Source: Chlorokybus atmophyticus
Lineage: Eukaryota; Streptophyta; Chlorokybophyceae; Chlorokybales; Chlorokybaceae
Reading direction: 5' to 3'
DNA length: 64,000 bases
Assembly (NCBI GenBank): GCA_009103225.1
Contig: RHPI01001737.1
Span: 124,001-188,000 of the forward strand
Part shown: piece by piece, positions 34,402-45,181 of the stretch
Position numbering within the stretch: the first letter of the stretch is position 1
How the letters are laid out: every line of letters begins with the position of its first letter
The notes under the pieces: model-generated
Databases searched by the model: none
Told to the model about the DNA's origin: nothing
What the model saw: only the letters and a program-made list of their open reading frames with translations
Translations under genes and position numbers: made by a program

Positions 34402-34579
34402 GGATGGCGCCGCCGCGCTAGGGTTTCAAGCGACTAGATAAGGAGCTTGTGACTCACAACTCACATCTGGTGAGTGCTTGTGCCCCCAAGTGCCCAAGGC
34501 ACTAGGGGCACAAGAGTCTTATAACTCATTAACGAGATCTTGAGTTCATGAGCGCGCATTTCATGCGCTTCATGAACTT
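34390..34579 (-). repeat. A1 split direct repeat of PAT copy 1
   Basis: The left terminal repeat on the minus strand, matching 29309-29110. The palindrome is at 34542-34579 with its last base altered. It directly abuts copia-derived sequence at 34580. Confidence 0.8.
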
Positions 34580-37244
34580 ATATCACTTGCTGCTAGCACT
34601 ACTGCTATTGAGAGCGCTTGGTTGTTGGACTTTGCGTGCACCCAGCATATGACTCCACACAGACATGAATTCCAGGAATATCATGCTCTGAGCGATTTTG
34701 CTGTGAAAGTGAGCTTTGGCAACAAGCTGCACTTGCAAGCTGTGGGAGTGGGCACCGTCATTCTACACACAAAGGTGGGGGGCGCTACACAAGAAGTGGC
34801 CCTGCATGAGGTAATCCACGTGCCGGGACTAGCCTCCTGCCTGTTCTCTGTCCGAAGAGCTACAAGCGCGGGCGCCAAAGTTGACTTGACTGCTGCGAAG
34901 TGTCAAGTCAAGGTGAAAAACATCATCGTTGTGGAGGGCACTGCTAGGAAGTCTGTATTGCATCCAACTGAACCGGCAGCATGCGATGTCTGCGGCATTT
35001 ACTGCATTAGCAATAGCACTTCTATGGCATTGGCGATTTGGACATCTTGGGTGGGACAACATAGCAAGATTGGTGGCTGAAGGCATGGTGAATGGGATCA
35101 ACATACAAGTGGAGGACATGAAAGCAGCAAAAGGTTATCTGTGCGAGACATGTATGTTGAGCAAAATGCCTAGGCAACCCTTTCCCACGTCTTCCCGCAC
35201 CAGTACCGCACCCTTGGAGCTCGTACACGTGGATGTGTGCGGACCCATGCCAATTGCATCCGTAGGAGGAAGTTGATACGTTGCCACTTTCTTCGATGAC
35301 TTCAGCAAGCTATTTGCCATTGTACCTATTGCTGCAAAAGCAAAACAAATGTTGCTGCTATAGTCAAGAGGACTCTCACTCTACTGGCTACACAAGCAAA
35401 GACAAAGGTATTGGCGTTGAAAAGTGATCGGGGCGCTAAATACCTCAACCACAGCTTGAAGAGCTACCTGGAAGAGCACGGTATCATGCATGAGACCACC
35501 GCACCTTACACCCCTGAGCAAAATGGCTGCTGAGCGTCTCAACGCACACTTGTGGAGCGTGTGTGTGCCATGCTTACAGATGCAAAGCTGAAGAAAGCTT
35601 TGTGGGCTGAGGCATTTGTCACGGCTAACTCCATCCGTAACAGGTCGCCTACAAACAACAAAGCCAAGACCCCGTGGGAGTTGTTTTATGGTGAGAAGCC
35701 CGATGTTACGCACATGCGTGTTAGGAGCCAAGGCATATCCGCACATCCCTAAGCACTTGAGGAGGAAGCTGCAGAATGTGAGGGAGACAGGCGTCTTTAT
35801 AGGATATGAGCCCAACTCCAAGGCGTATGGAATCTTGCATGAAAACGGCAAGATTATGGTTCGAAGGGATATTGTCTTCGACGAGAAGATGGTGGCAACA
35901 ACATTGACAACACCTTCACCAATTATGGACATTGACATTATCGATAAGTCGGAGGTCGTCGGCGCACCACCTGTCAATATGGAGATCCCTGGCAATGTGC
36001 CACGCCTCGAGGAGGAAGTGATTGCACCTGTTGAGGAGCTGGAGAGGCGCTACCCTCTACAAATGAAAGCGCCACCACGCTTCACCCAAAGGTTTCAGGC
36101 TATGAGCGCTGATATCATTGAGGAGAAAGAGCCAAGCACCTACCATGAGACCATCACAGCTCCGGATGCAGAGTTGTGGCGTACGGCCATAGATTAGGAG
36201 ATTGCTTCGCTTCACGCCAACAAGACTTGGGCACTTGAGCAGGTTCCACAAGATGTGAAGCCTATACCTGTCAAGTGGGTGTTCAAGATCAAGCGTGACG
36301 GCAAGGGCAACATTGAGCGCGACAAGGCGCGACTTGTGGTAAAGGGATTCCCTCAATAGGAGGGAGTTGACTACAAGGAGGTATTTGCACCTGCCAGCAA
36401 GCACACAACTTTTAGAGCATTGCTTGCCACGGAAGCTGTGGAGGACTTGGAGCTGCATCACCTAGATGTGAAGACTGCCTTCCTCTATGGAGAGTTGGAG
36501 GAACAAATCTTCGTGCAGCAACCTCCAGGGTACGACGAGGGAGACACAGGCAAGGCATGCTTGTTACATAAGGCTTTGTATGGGCTTAGACAGGCACCAC
36601 GTGTTTGGCACATTCCACTTAGCAAAGAGCTAGAGAAGATGGGCGTACAGCAGTCTGCAGCAGACCTCGGGCTTCTTATTAGTGAAGACGGACAAGTCTG
36701 GCTACTTATGTACATTGACGACATTATCTTGGCATCTGCGGATATTGCTGCAATGACCCGAATCAAGGTGACACTGCAAACTGTGTTCGAGGTTCGCGAT
36801 CTTGGAGATGCACACTTGCTCCTCGGTATAGTCATTACCAGGAACAGAGATGCAAAGACCATCAAGATCATATAGAAGCAGATGGTGCTTGACTTACTCA
36901 AGAAGTTCAAGGTACAATATGCAAAGGGCAAGGCAACACCATTGAGCGTGGGAGTACAGCTACTTAAGGCACGGGACACTACTTTTGTACTCGATAAGAC
37001 TGTCTACCCCTACGGTGAGCTAGTAGGAAGTCTCATCTACTTGTCTATTGCTACAAGACCTGACATTGCGCAAGCCGTGGGAGTTTTGGCGAGGTACATG
37101 TCAGCACCCATCATGGAGCACTAGAAGGCGGCAAAAGGAGTTCTTCGCTACCTTGGCAGTACTGCGAACATGGGTATCATTTTTAAAAAAACGGAAGACA
37201 TCACACTACATGGATACTGTGATGCAGACTATGCTGGAGACCTC
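34580..37244 (+). pseudogene. Truncated copia copy, plus-strand arm
   Basis: It begins abruptly in the protease region (LDFACTQHM, with Phe where the intact copy has Ser) and runs through integrase and RT (YIDD near 36716) into RNase H (YCDADYAGD), where it stops at about 37244. It has many frameshifts and stops, including TAG in FPQ-stop-EGVDYKEV near 36357. It has no LTR at either end. Its first 1.9 kb reappears inverted at 37245-39146. Confidence 0.88.
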
Positions 37245-39407
37245 ACATCTAGGTGATGCAGCTGCAAGTCCTCCACAGCTTCCGTGGCAATGCTCTAAAA
37301 GTTGTGTGCTTGCTGGCAGATGCAAATACCTCCTTGTAGTCAACTCCCTCCTATTGAGGGAATCCCTTTACCACAAGTCGCGCCTTGTCGCGCTCAATGT
37401 TGCCCTTGCCGTCACGCTTGATCTTGAACACCCACTTGACAGGTATAGGCTTCACATCTTGTGGAACCTGCTCAAGTGCCTAAGTCTTGTTGGCGTGAAG
37501 CGAAGCAATCTCCTCATCCATGGCCGTACGCCACAACTCTGCATCCGGAGCTGTGATGGTCTCATGGTAGGTGCTTGGCTCTTTCTCCTCAATGATATCA
37601 GCGCTCATAGCCTGAAACCTTTGGGTGAAGTGTGGTGGCGCTCTCATTTGTAGAGGGTAGCGCCTCTCCAGCTCCTCAACAGGTGCAATCACTTCCTCCT
37701 CGAGGCGTGGCGCATCGCCAGGGATCTCCATATTGACAGGTGGCGCGACGACGACCTCCGGCTCATCGATAATGTCAATGTCCATGATTGGTGAAGGTGT
37801 TGTCAATGTTGTTGCCACCATCTTCTCGTCGAAGACAATATCCCTTCGAACCATAATCTTGCCGTTTTCATGCAAGATTCCATACGCCTTGGAGTTGGGC
37901 TCATATCCTATAAAGACGCCTGTCTCCCTCACATTCTGCAGCTTCCTCCTCAAGTGCTTAGGGATGTGCGGATATGCCTTGGCTCCTAACACACGCATGT
38001 GCGTAACATCGGGCTTCTCACCATGAAACAACTCCCACGGGGTCTTGGCTTTGTTGTTCGTAGGTGACCTGTTACGGATGGAGTTAGCCGTGACAAATGC
38101 CTCAGCCCATAAAGCTTTTTTCAGCTTTGCATCTGTAAGCATGGCACGCACACGCTCTACAAGTGTGCGATTGAGACGCTTAGCAGCACCATTTTGCTCA
38201 GGGGTGTAAAGTGCAGTGGTCTCATGCTTGATACCGTGCTCTTCCATGTAGCTCATCAAGGTGTGGTTGAGGTATTCAGCGCCCCGATCACTTCTCAACG
38301 CCAATACCTTTATCTTTGCTTGTGTAGCCAGTAGAGTGAAAGTCCTCTTGAGTACAGCAGCAACATCTGAGATTGCAGCAATCACCACCACCACCACCAT
38401 CAGGTACAATGGCAGATAGCTTGCTGAAGTCATCGAAGAAAGTGGCAACGTACCAACTTCCTCCTACGGATGCAACTGGCATGGGTCCGCGCACGTGCAT
38501 GTACGAGCTGCAAGGGTGCTGTACTGGTGCGGGAAGACGTGGGAAAGGGTTGCTTAGGCATCTTGTTCAACACACATGTCTTGCACAGCTCACCTGTTGC
38601 TGCTTTCATGTCCTCCACTTGTATGTTGATCCCATTCACCATGCCTTCAGCCACCAATCTTGCCATGTTGTCCCACCCAAGATGTCCGAATCGCCGATGC
38701 CATAGAAGTGCTGTCGCTGATGCATTGACTGCCGCAGACAGTGCATGCTGCCGGTCCTGTTGGATGCAATACAGACTTCATAGCAATGTGCCCTCCACAA
38801 CAATGATGTTTTTCACCTTGACATTTCGCAGCAGTGAAGTCAACTTTGGCGCCCGCGCTTGTAGTTTTTCGGACAGAGACCAAGCTGGAGGCTAGTCCCG
38901 GTACGTGGATAACCTCCTGCAGGGCCACTTCTTCCATAGCGCCCGCCACCTTTGTGTGTAGAATGATAGTGCCCACTCCCACAGCTTGCAAGTGCAGCTT
39001 GTTGCCAAAGCTCACTTGCATAGCATCAGCATCACTCAGAGCATGATATTCCTGGAACTCATGTGTATGTGGGGTCATATGCTGGGTGCACGCAAAATCC
39101 AACAACCAAGCGCTCTCGATAGTAGTAGTGCTAGCAGCAAGTGCTACAGTATGCCTATCAAAACCTTGTTTCTGTTGCTAATCGCGCTTCAACTTTCGGC
39201 AGTCCTTCTTTAGGTGTCCCTTCTTGTCGCAATAGTCGCAATTACGCGTCTCCTTCTTCCCACCACCATTGTTGTTGTTGAAATGTGGATTGGATTGTGC
39301 CGCGAATGCCACAGCTTTAGCCTCATCCTGGCGTGAAGTGGATGCGCGTTGCTCGACTTGAAGTAGGCGTGGGGTGATGGTACCGAGAGTGAGCTCCTCA
39401 CTGGTTG
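37245..39407 (-). pseudogene. Truncated copia copy, minus-strand arm
   Basis: On the minus strand it reads gag CCHC (CDYCDKKGHLKKDC, about 39230), protease LDFACTQHM, the integrase zinc domain and core, and stops early in RT at 37245. The stretch 39146-37245 is the inverted counterpart of 34580 to about 36470, sharing the protease Ser-to-Phe change and the FPQ-stop nonsense. The duplication therefore happened after those mutations. The frame 38448-37480 is the longest remaining piece. The right end is cut by the family B LTR at 39408. Confidence 0.88.
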
Positions 39408-39741
39408 TGTTAAATGTTACAGCTTGTTGAAAGTACATGTATAGGCGGCGCCTACATGTAATTGGTACGATAAGCTTAATTTTTATAGTTACGGGAGTTT
39501 CGAGAGTTACGGGAGTTATGACAGTTATGGTCAACCATGGTCAACATTAACTTTGACCAAAGTTGACTAGAGTTGACTAGTGCTTGGTAGCATAATATAT
39601 AAGAGACTATATACTGCTTATTACAGTGGGTCGCACATTGTCTCTATAATTGGCGTGCTTGCTGCACTTGTCCTTAGTGTGTGCACACTTGTATGTAGGA
39701 GGCAAATACACACACACTAGGCGCACCACTAGTTCTCAACA
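39408..39741 (+). repeat. 5' LTR of gag-only family B element
   Basis: TG...CA ends, with a GTACATGTATAGGCGGCGCC block near the start, GGAGTTACGG and TTGAC words in U3, and AATATATAAGAGAC near 39593 as TATA region. About 85 percent like the 3' LTR by eye, so an old insertion or a recombinant. Confidence 0.88.
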
Positions 39742-39758
39742 GGTTATGGGCCCACACT
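39742..39758 (+). other. Primer-binding site of family B
   Basis: GGTTATGGGCCCACACT, identical to the family A site although the LTRs differ strongly. It matches the anticodon half of initiator tRNA-Met. Confidence 0.75.
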
Positions 39759-39864
39759 CGCTTGTGTGATCGCTTGTGCTAGTGAGAGAAAGTGTTGAGC
39801 ATAGGCGCCTACTAGTTGAGTGTTTCTTGGGGAGAGGGTGAGTTGTACTTTTGTGTAGCAAGCA

Positions 39865-40654
39865 ATGGCTGACACAGATAGGCTGCCCATCAAGTCCCTT
39901 GATCTGCACAACTACGCTTCATGGTCGCTGAAGATGAAGTTGGTGCTGATCCGCAAGAAGCTCTGAAATTTTGTCGACCCCACCTCCTCCACATTATTAC
40001 GGCCAAGAACAGGTGACGCTGGTACCTGGACAGAGGACTCACAATCAGCTTTTGCGCTGATAGGCTTGCACGTCAAAGACTTCCATCTCCCTCTTATTGG
40101 ATATGGATTGCATGACTGAAAGTGAGGCGTGGGAGGTCTTCGACACCCTCTTCAAGGCCACCAGCAACTCGCGCAAGTTGCGGCTGAGACGCAAGCTGAC
40201 ACTTCTGAAGATGGAGCACAAAGAGCCAATCCAGAAGTACATCTCACGTGCAAGGGAGCTTTGGCAAGACCTTGCAGCAGTGGGCTACAATGTGAAGGAA
40301 GCGGAGGTGATGTGGGCAGTCTTAGCTGGCTTAGGAAAGAGCTTTGCTATGCTAGTGACTGTATTGGAGTCCTCAGATGTGGTTTTAAAGTTTGCTGATG
40401 TAGTGCCTAAGCTGCTGGCTGTGGAAGGCAAGTTGGATGTTCAGGAGATAGAGAATGGTGGAGAACCTATCGCACTTGCTGCCTTATCTTCTCAACACAC
40501 ACGAAGCAGAAGCAAAGCAGGTGGTGGGAAGCCATCACGTAACAAAGAGTGTCACAACTGCAAGATGAAGGGCCACTTTATTTGCGAGTGCCAGAAGAGA
40601 ATCCACGATGAGGCAACCAAGGAGGAGCACGCCACAATGGCCATTGCTTTCTAG
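39865..40654 (+). pseudogene. Gag of the family B element, broken
   Basis: It opens at ATG 39865 (MADTDRLPIKSLDLHNYASW), the usual copia Gag start, meets TGA at 39964-39966 and changes frame before 40097. From there 185 residues run to 40654 with the UBN2-like core (SRARELWQDLAAVGYNVKEAE) and a CCHC knuckle CHNCKMKGHFICEC. Gag alone would package RNA but cannot copy or integrate it. Confidence 0.85.
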
Positions 40655-41303
40655 TATTTGAGAGGACCTCAAGGAGTTGCAGTGGATGGTGTTCGTCCGT
40701 CCTCTCCCACCGCAAGGGCGCGTGAAGAACATGCGTAGACGGAGGTCGCAGACACAAAGGTCTGTGAGAGTTACTGCTAGCCTATGAGTAGTTGCTGGTG
40801 TTGAGCTGCATACACAAAAGGTTGCATTGCTGTGGAGTTGTTTTTTGGTAGCACACAGGTGTGCGGTACTGGATAAAACATTTCACTTAATTGGCATGCG
40901 AGGACTGAGTTGTGTAGCTAGCTAGCAAGAGATGGGAGGGGTGCTTTCCTTTATAGAAAAGTCTGATCAACCCTTGCACGGCCTACACTCTGGTACAGCA
41001 TTGCTAAGGTAGGAAACGCAGTGTAGTTTATAGCATAGTTTGCCATTGAGGGAGTATTCGAAACCACCTGAGCAAGGTCAGGCGTGGCGTTGTGGAACTT
41101 GATGCTGACAACTATGAGGAGGAAACAAGGAGTATTGGAACCTTGTAGTCGTGCTGGCAGCACGAGGAGAAGGATGGTGTCATGGAGACAAGCATCAAAT
41201 CCGTGGGAGCAACACATCCGTCGGAGTGTTCAATGAAGAAAGTTTATATGGGTAAGCTTGTGAGAAGAACTTTGAGTACAAGGTCAAGCTGCTCGCGTGG
41301 GAG
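40655..41303 (+). other. Non-coding internal region of the family B element
   Basis: Some 650 bases without a gene where pol would be expected. The part from about 41060 is shared with 55358-55600, so it is a fixed part of the family. Confidence 0.7.
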
Positions 41304-41662
41304 TGTTAAATGTAATAGATTGTATAAAGTACATGTATAGGCGGCGCCTACATGTAGTTGGTACGATTAGCTTAACCTTTATGGTTATGGGAGTTACGGC
41401 AGTTATGGTCAACCATAATGAACTTTGATTTTGATTATTGACTTTGACCATTGACTGGTGTTGATTAGTGTTGACTTTGACCAGAGTTAACTACAGTTGA
41501 CTAGTGCTCAGTAGAGGGGTATGTAAGACACCGTATACTGAATACAGTGGGTCGTACGTTGTCTCTATAGTTGGCGTGCTTGCTGCACTTGTCCTTAGTG
41601 TGTGCACACTTATATGTAGGAGGCAAATACACACACACTAAGCGCATCAGTAGTTCTCAACA
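41304..41662 (+). repeat. 3' LTR of gag-only family B element
   Basis: It starts TGTTAAATG and ends CTCAACA. It carries extra TTGAC-type words compared with the 5' LTR (about 41430-41500). Confidence 0.88.
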
Positions 41663-42727
41663 GCATGTGCGTCAGGCTTCTCATTATAAAGCAACTCCCA
41701 CGGGGTCTTAACTTTGTTGCTCATAGGTGACCTGGTGCGAATGGTACTGGCTGTGGCAAATGCCTCAGCCCATAAGGCTTTGTCAAGCTCTGCATTAGTA
41801 AGCATGGCACGCGCACGCTCCACAAGTGTGTGGTTGAGGCCTTCAGCAGCACCACTTTGCTTAGGGGTGTTAGGTGCCGTGGTCTCATGCTTGATGCCGT
41901 GCTTCTCCAAATAGCTCTCAAAGGTTTGGTTGAGGTGCCCGAAACCCCTATCACTCCTGATTGCCGATATCTTTGTCTTTACTTGTGTTGCGCAGAAGAT
42001 GAGCATTCTTTTTATAGCAGCAACATCCAACTTCACAGCAACTGGAATGATGGCTGACAACTTGCTGAAGTCATTTAAGAAAGTGGCAACGTACCAACTT
42101 CCTCCAATGGACGCTATTGGCATGGGACCGCACACGTTCATGTGCACAAGCTGCAAGGGTGCTAAAGTGGTGCATGTAGAGGTGAGAAAAGGATGCCCTA
42201 GGCATATTCCTTAACACGCATGTTTTGCACAAATTACCTTTTGCTGCCTTCATGTATTCCTCGACGATGCCAATCCCTTCCACCATGTCCTCACCAGCTA
42301 GTCTTGCAAGGTTGTCCCACTCAAAACGTCTCAATCTTCGATGCCGAGGATGAGCTGTAGCCGATGCAGCAATTGTCGCTAATAACGCATGCTGCCGATC
42401 GAGTGTGATATAATACAAGCTCTGTCGTAGTGTGCCCTCCATGACAACAATGTTGCTCACCTTGACTTGACACTTCAGAGCAGTGAAGTCAACTTTTGCA
42501 TGCGCTGGTAGCTCTTCGTATAGACAACAAGCTGGAAGCTAACCCTGGCACGTGAGTCGCCGCTTTTAGGGCCACCTCGTGTGTAGCATAGGCCATCATG
42601 GTGTGTACAAGGACGGTTCCCACTCCCACAGCTTGCAAGTGCAGCCTATTGCTGAAGCTCACTTTCACACCAGCAGCATTGCTCAAAGCATAATATTTCT
42701 AAAACACATGTCTGCGTGGGGTCATAT
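41663..42727 (-). pseudogene. Copia pol fragment (protease to integrase)
   Basis: Minus-strand remnant of a family A-like element. The piece 42156-41647 keeps the integrase core (HMNVCGPM, RSDRGF, EQ-to-KQ change before SGAAEGLNHTL). The zinc domain at 42460-42200 is altered, and the protease region at 42686-42489 is broken. It ends at the family B LTR on one side and at the solo PAT unit on the other. The piece 43196-43236 is the continuation of the same copia copy beyond that insertion. Confidence 0.82.
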
Positions 42728-42730
42728 GCT

Positions 42731-43195
42731 GTATGCTGGGGGGTCGCTATGGGTCGATAGCACGGTGGCTATGCCCAGCACCCAAGTGCATTACAATATA
42801 AATGTACAAGTGTACAGATCTAGGCTGATCTATACACAAGACTGCACTATGGCGCTAGGCTACAACTACGGGAACTATTTCTTCACGCCAGGTGCGAAAG
42901 TCACGCGCTTCGTTGGTCTTCGACTCGTGGACGGTGCCAGTGCTGCCGACGTTGAAGTTGAAGCTTGAGAAGCCTGTACACCTGCAAAGTATACCACACT
43001 CGCCACCCTCGCCAAGGATGGCGCCGCCGCGCTAGGGTTTCAAGCGACCAGACAAGGAGCTTGTGACTTACAACTCACATCTGGTGAGTGCTTGTGCCAC
43101 CAAGTGCCCAAGGCACTAGGGGCACAAGAGTCTCATAACTCATTAACGAGTTCTTGAGTTCATGGGCGCGCATGACATGCGCTTCATGAACTCAT
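42731..43195 (-). mobile_element. Solo A-B split-repeat unit of a PAT element
   Basis: On the minus strand it starts with the A palindrome (43193-43156), runs through the A and B blocks and ends at GCGACCCCCCAGCAT (42731). It is the only complete B end in the window. It interrupts a copia protease sequence that continues on both sides (43196-43236 and 42727 downward). No coding sequence is present. It is either the recombination product left after loss of a full element or a non-autonomous insertion. Confidence 0.75.
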
Positions 43196-43236
43196 ATCAT
43201 GCAAAACTGAATAACCCAATGCTCTCGATTGCAGTG
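43196..43236 (-). pseudogene. Short copia protease remnant
   Basis: About 40 bases read on the minus strand as the protease-proximal part of copia A (ACTGCAATCGAGAGCATTGG). It is trapped between the solo PAT unit and PAT copy 2. Confidence 0.7.
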
Positions 43237-43438
43237 GTAATATGAGTTCATGAAGCGCATGAAGTGCACGCCCATGAACTCAAAACCACGTTAATGAGTT
43301 ATGAGACTCTTGTGCCCCTAGTGCCCTAGGCACTTGGGGGCACAAGCACTCACCAGAGTGAGTTGTGAGTCACAAGCTCCTTATCTAGTCGCTTGAAACC
43401 CTAGCACGCCGGCGCCATCCTTAACGTGGGCGGCGAGT

Positions 43439-44093
43439 GTGGTTTATCGGTGTGGACGGAGGCAGCCCTCCACCATGGTCACACGGTCACAAGCGAGTGC
43501 CCACGATAATGGAAAGGAGGTGGCGGCCACGGCCACGGCGGCGTTGCTAGCCGCCAATCACTTGTCGCGGCCGAAGAGCCCGCGTCGCGAGGTGGAGGAG
43601 GGAAGGAAGGAGAGAGAGGAGGGAGAGGTGCGCCCCGCCGGCGGTGGGAGAGAGGAGGAGGTGAGTAAGAAGGGTGGTAGTGGCTGCGAGGAGAAGGAGT
43701 CCGATGAGGAGTCGGATGAAGACTTTCGCCCAAAGCGCCAAAAGAGGGCTCCAAGTCCAAGTCGCTCTACCACCCCGTCCATGATGTCCGTGGAGGACAT
43801 GGCGAGGAGGTTGGAGGTGTTGGAGGCGGAGAACATTCGCCTAAAGCAAAATGAATGCGCCCGCCATCCCTTGTGATGAGCCCGATGACGAGCCCAACCA
43901 CCCCCTGCTCGTGAGCATCCTTCATCGCGACAACGGCAACTCCACCAACCCCAAGGCTCGACAACACCTCGAGGTGGCGGGTCATCTCGACTTGGCGGCA
44001 TCCTTCTTCGCCTGAGTGCCCACGCACCTGGCCGAGGACCCCCACTTCGCCAAAGGCCGAAAGGAGAACATGAAAGGTGGGCTCATTCTTTGT
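43439..44093 (+). pseudogene. Gag-like gene of PAT copy 2, frameshifted
   Basis: The frame from 43439 codes the basic N-terminus, acidic middle and coiled coil (MARRLEVLEAENIRLK) and ends at 43876. The C-terminal block continues in another frame (DEPDDEPNHPLLVSILHRDN) with a TGA near 44012 and ends GRKENMKGGLILC at 44093. Confidence 0.75.
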
Positions 44094-44453
44094 TAAGCAC
44101 CGCCATATGCACGAGCATGCAGGCACATGATCATGTGGGTGCGGACTTCGCCCACACACGCTTGCACATGCGTGCATCTGGGCCTTATGAAGGCGCCAGC
44201 TCGTATAGCTACACAATCATTCCATTAGCTACATGTGTTCCGCATCCCTCCTCCCCCCATGTCCGGAGGGGGGGAGGGGCCCGCACTTAACACCATTATA
44301 TGTTCACCTCCGTATTCATATTATGACTACCCCACAGCAAGGGAACGAGCCCCACAACATCTGCATTTGCATGCGCATGTGCACATGATAGGTATGGGAA
44401 TGGATTGGGGGTGCGCTTGGCGCTAGACCCGGTGGCTTTAAGCCCGTAGGAAC

Positions 44454-44774
44454 ATGCAACATGTGTTGCTCATGTATGCTCTGTGCGCAGCATTGGATGA
44501 GGTGTGTAAGCAATTCCACCATGTGGAGGTGGCCAACAAGCATAATTGGAAGGCCGTAGATGAGCTGGTGCGCAACCCCCTCGCCGTGGATGATGATGAG
44601 GCCAAGCGCCTAAAGAAGGCATTGAAGGATGTGGCTGCGGCGCAGCCCAAGCCCAAGGCAAAGCCTGCCTACCATCCCAACAAGGGGCGGGGCCAGTACC
44701 CCCCCCGCTACTCTGATTCCTATGCATCGAGTGCGGGGCAGACCAGTTACCGGGACGCTCTTATGCAGTCTTAG
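44454..44774 (+). pseudogene. Gag C-terminal region of PAT copy 2
   Basis: A 106-residue frame with FHHVEVANKHNWKAVDELVR and a Lys/Pro/Ala linker, ending at TAG 44772-44774. The downstream zinc knuckle is degraded (CYNYRKPNCREP). It is homologous to 33443-32880. The next 400 bases (44860-45181) are a non-coding spacer with no feature seen. Confidence 0.7.
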
Positions 44775-45181
44775 GCAGCTTCTATCGGGGGCCAGCGACA
44801 TGTCCGCACCTGCTACAACTATAGAAAACCAAATTGCCGTGAGCCTGCTGGGCGTGGGGGCCGTTAGCTCTTATAGCAGCCCCGTAGCTGTGTCGTGACA
44901 GCCCAGTAGCTGTACACTTGTGCGCATATATTGCATGTACTTGCTTTTAACATTTTAAATGACCCTCGAATGGAATGAAACTTTGAGTTCATGACTATGA
45001 CACAGTGCCGCTTAAGTAGAGCCTAAGAACATGCAATTTAAACACGGTTTGCTACAAAAGTTTAAGCGCTCTACGGCTTAAGCGCTGAGAAACACTTTCT
45101 TCTGACACCTTGAACGTCCCTATCAAACACCGTTTGCAAAAGTTATGACCGTGCCAAGATGAAAGTGCATGCACTCACTTC

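Larger units (their letters stand above)
28910..34579 (-). mobile_element. PAT/kangaroo-like tyrosine-recombinase retrotransposon, copy 1
   Basis: The minus strand reads terminal repeat A1 (34579-34390), gag (34401-33646), zinc-knuckle region (about 33440-32880), RT-RNase H (32435-30528), tyrosine recombinase (30376-29438), a short B1 end (29372-29345), A2 (29309-29110) and part of B2 (to 28910). The order A1...B1-A2-B2 is the split-direct-repeat layout of PAT-like DIRS elements, which use a tyrosine recombinase instead of a DDE integrase. B2 is cut off by the copia A element. The A repeats recur at five places in the window. Copy 1 is the most complete, but its RT has lost a catalytic Asp and its gag is frame-broken. 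Confidence 0.85.
39408..41662 (+). mobile_element. Gag-only LTR retrotransposon, copia family B
   Basis: A 2.26-kb element with LTRs at 39408-39741 and 41304-41662 (both TGTTAAATG...CTCAACA), the tRNA-Met-half primer site at 39742-39758, a gag gene and the tract GCTCGCGTGGGAG before the 3' LTR. There is no protease, integrase or RT between gag and the 3' LTR. The 3' portion of a second copy, with the same non-coding region and LTR, lies at 55358-55941. The layout matches the TR-GAG non-autonomous elements described in plants. No target duplication is seen (GGTTG against GCATG). Confidence 0.82.
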
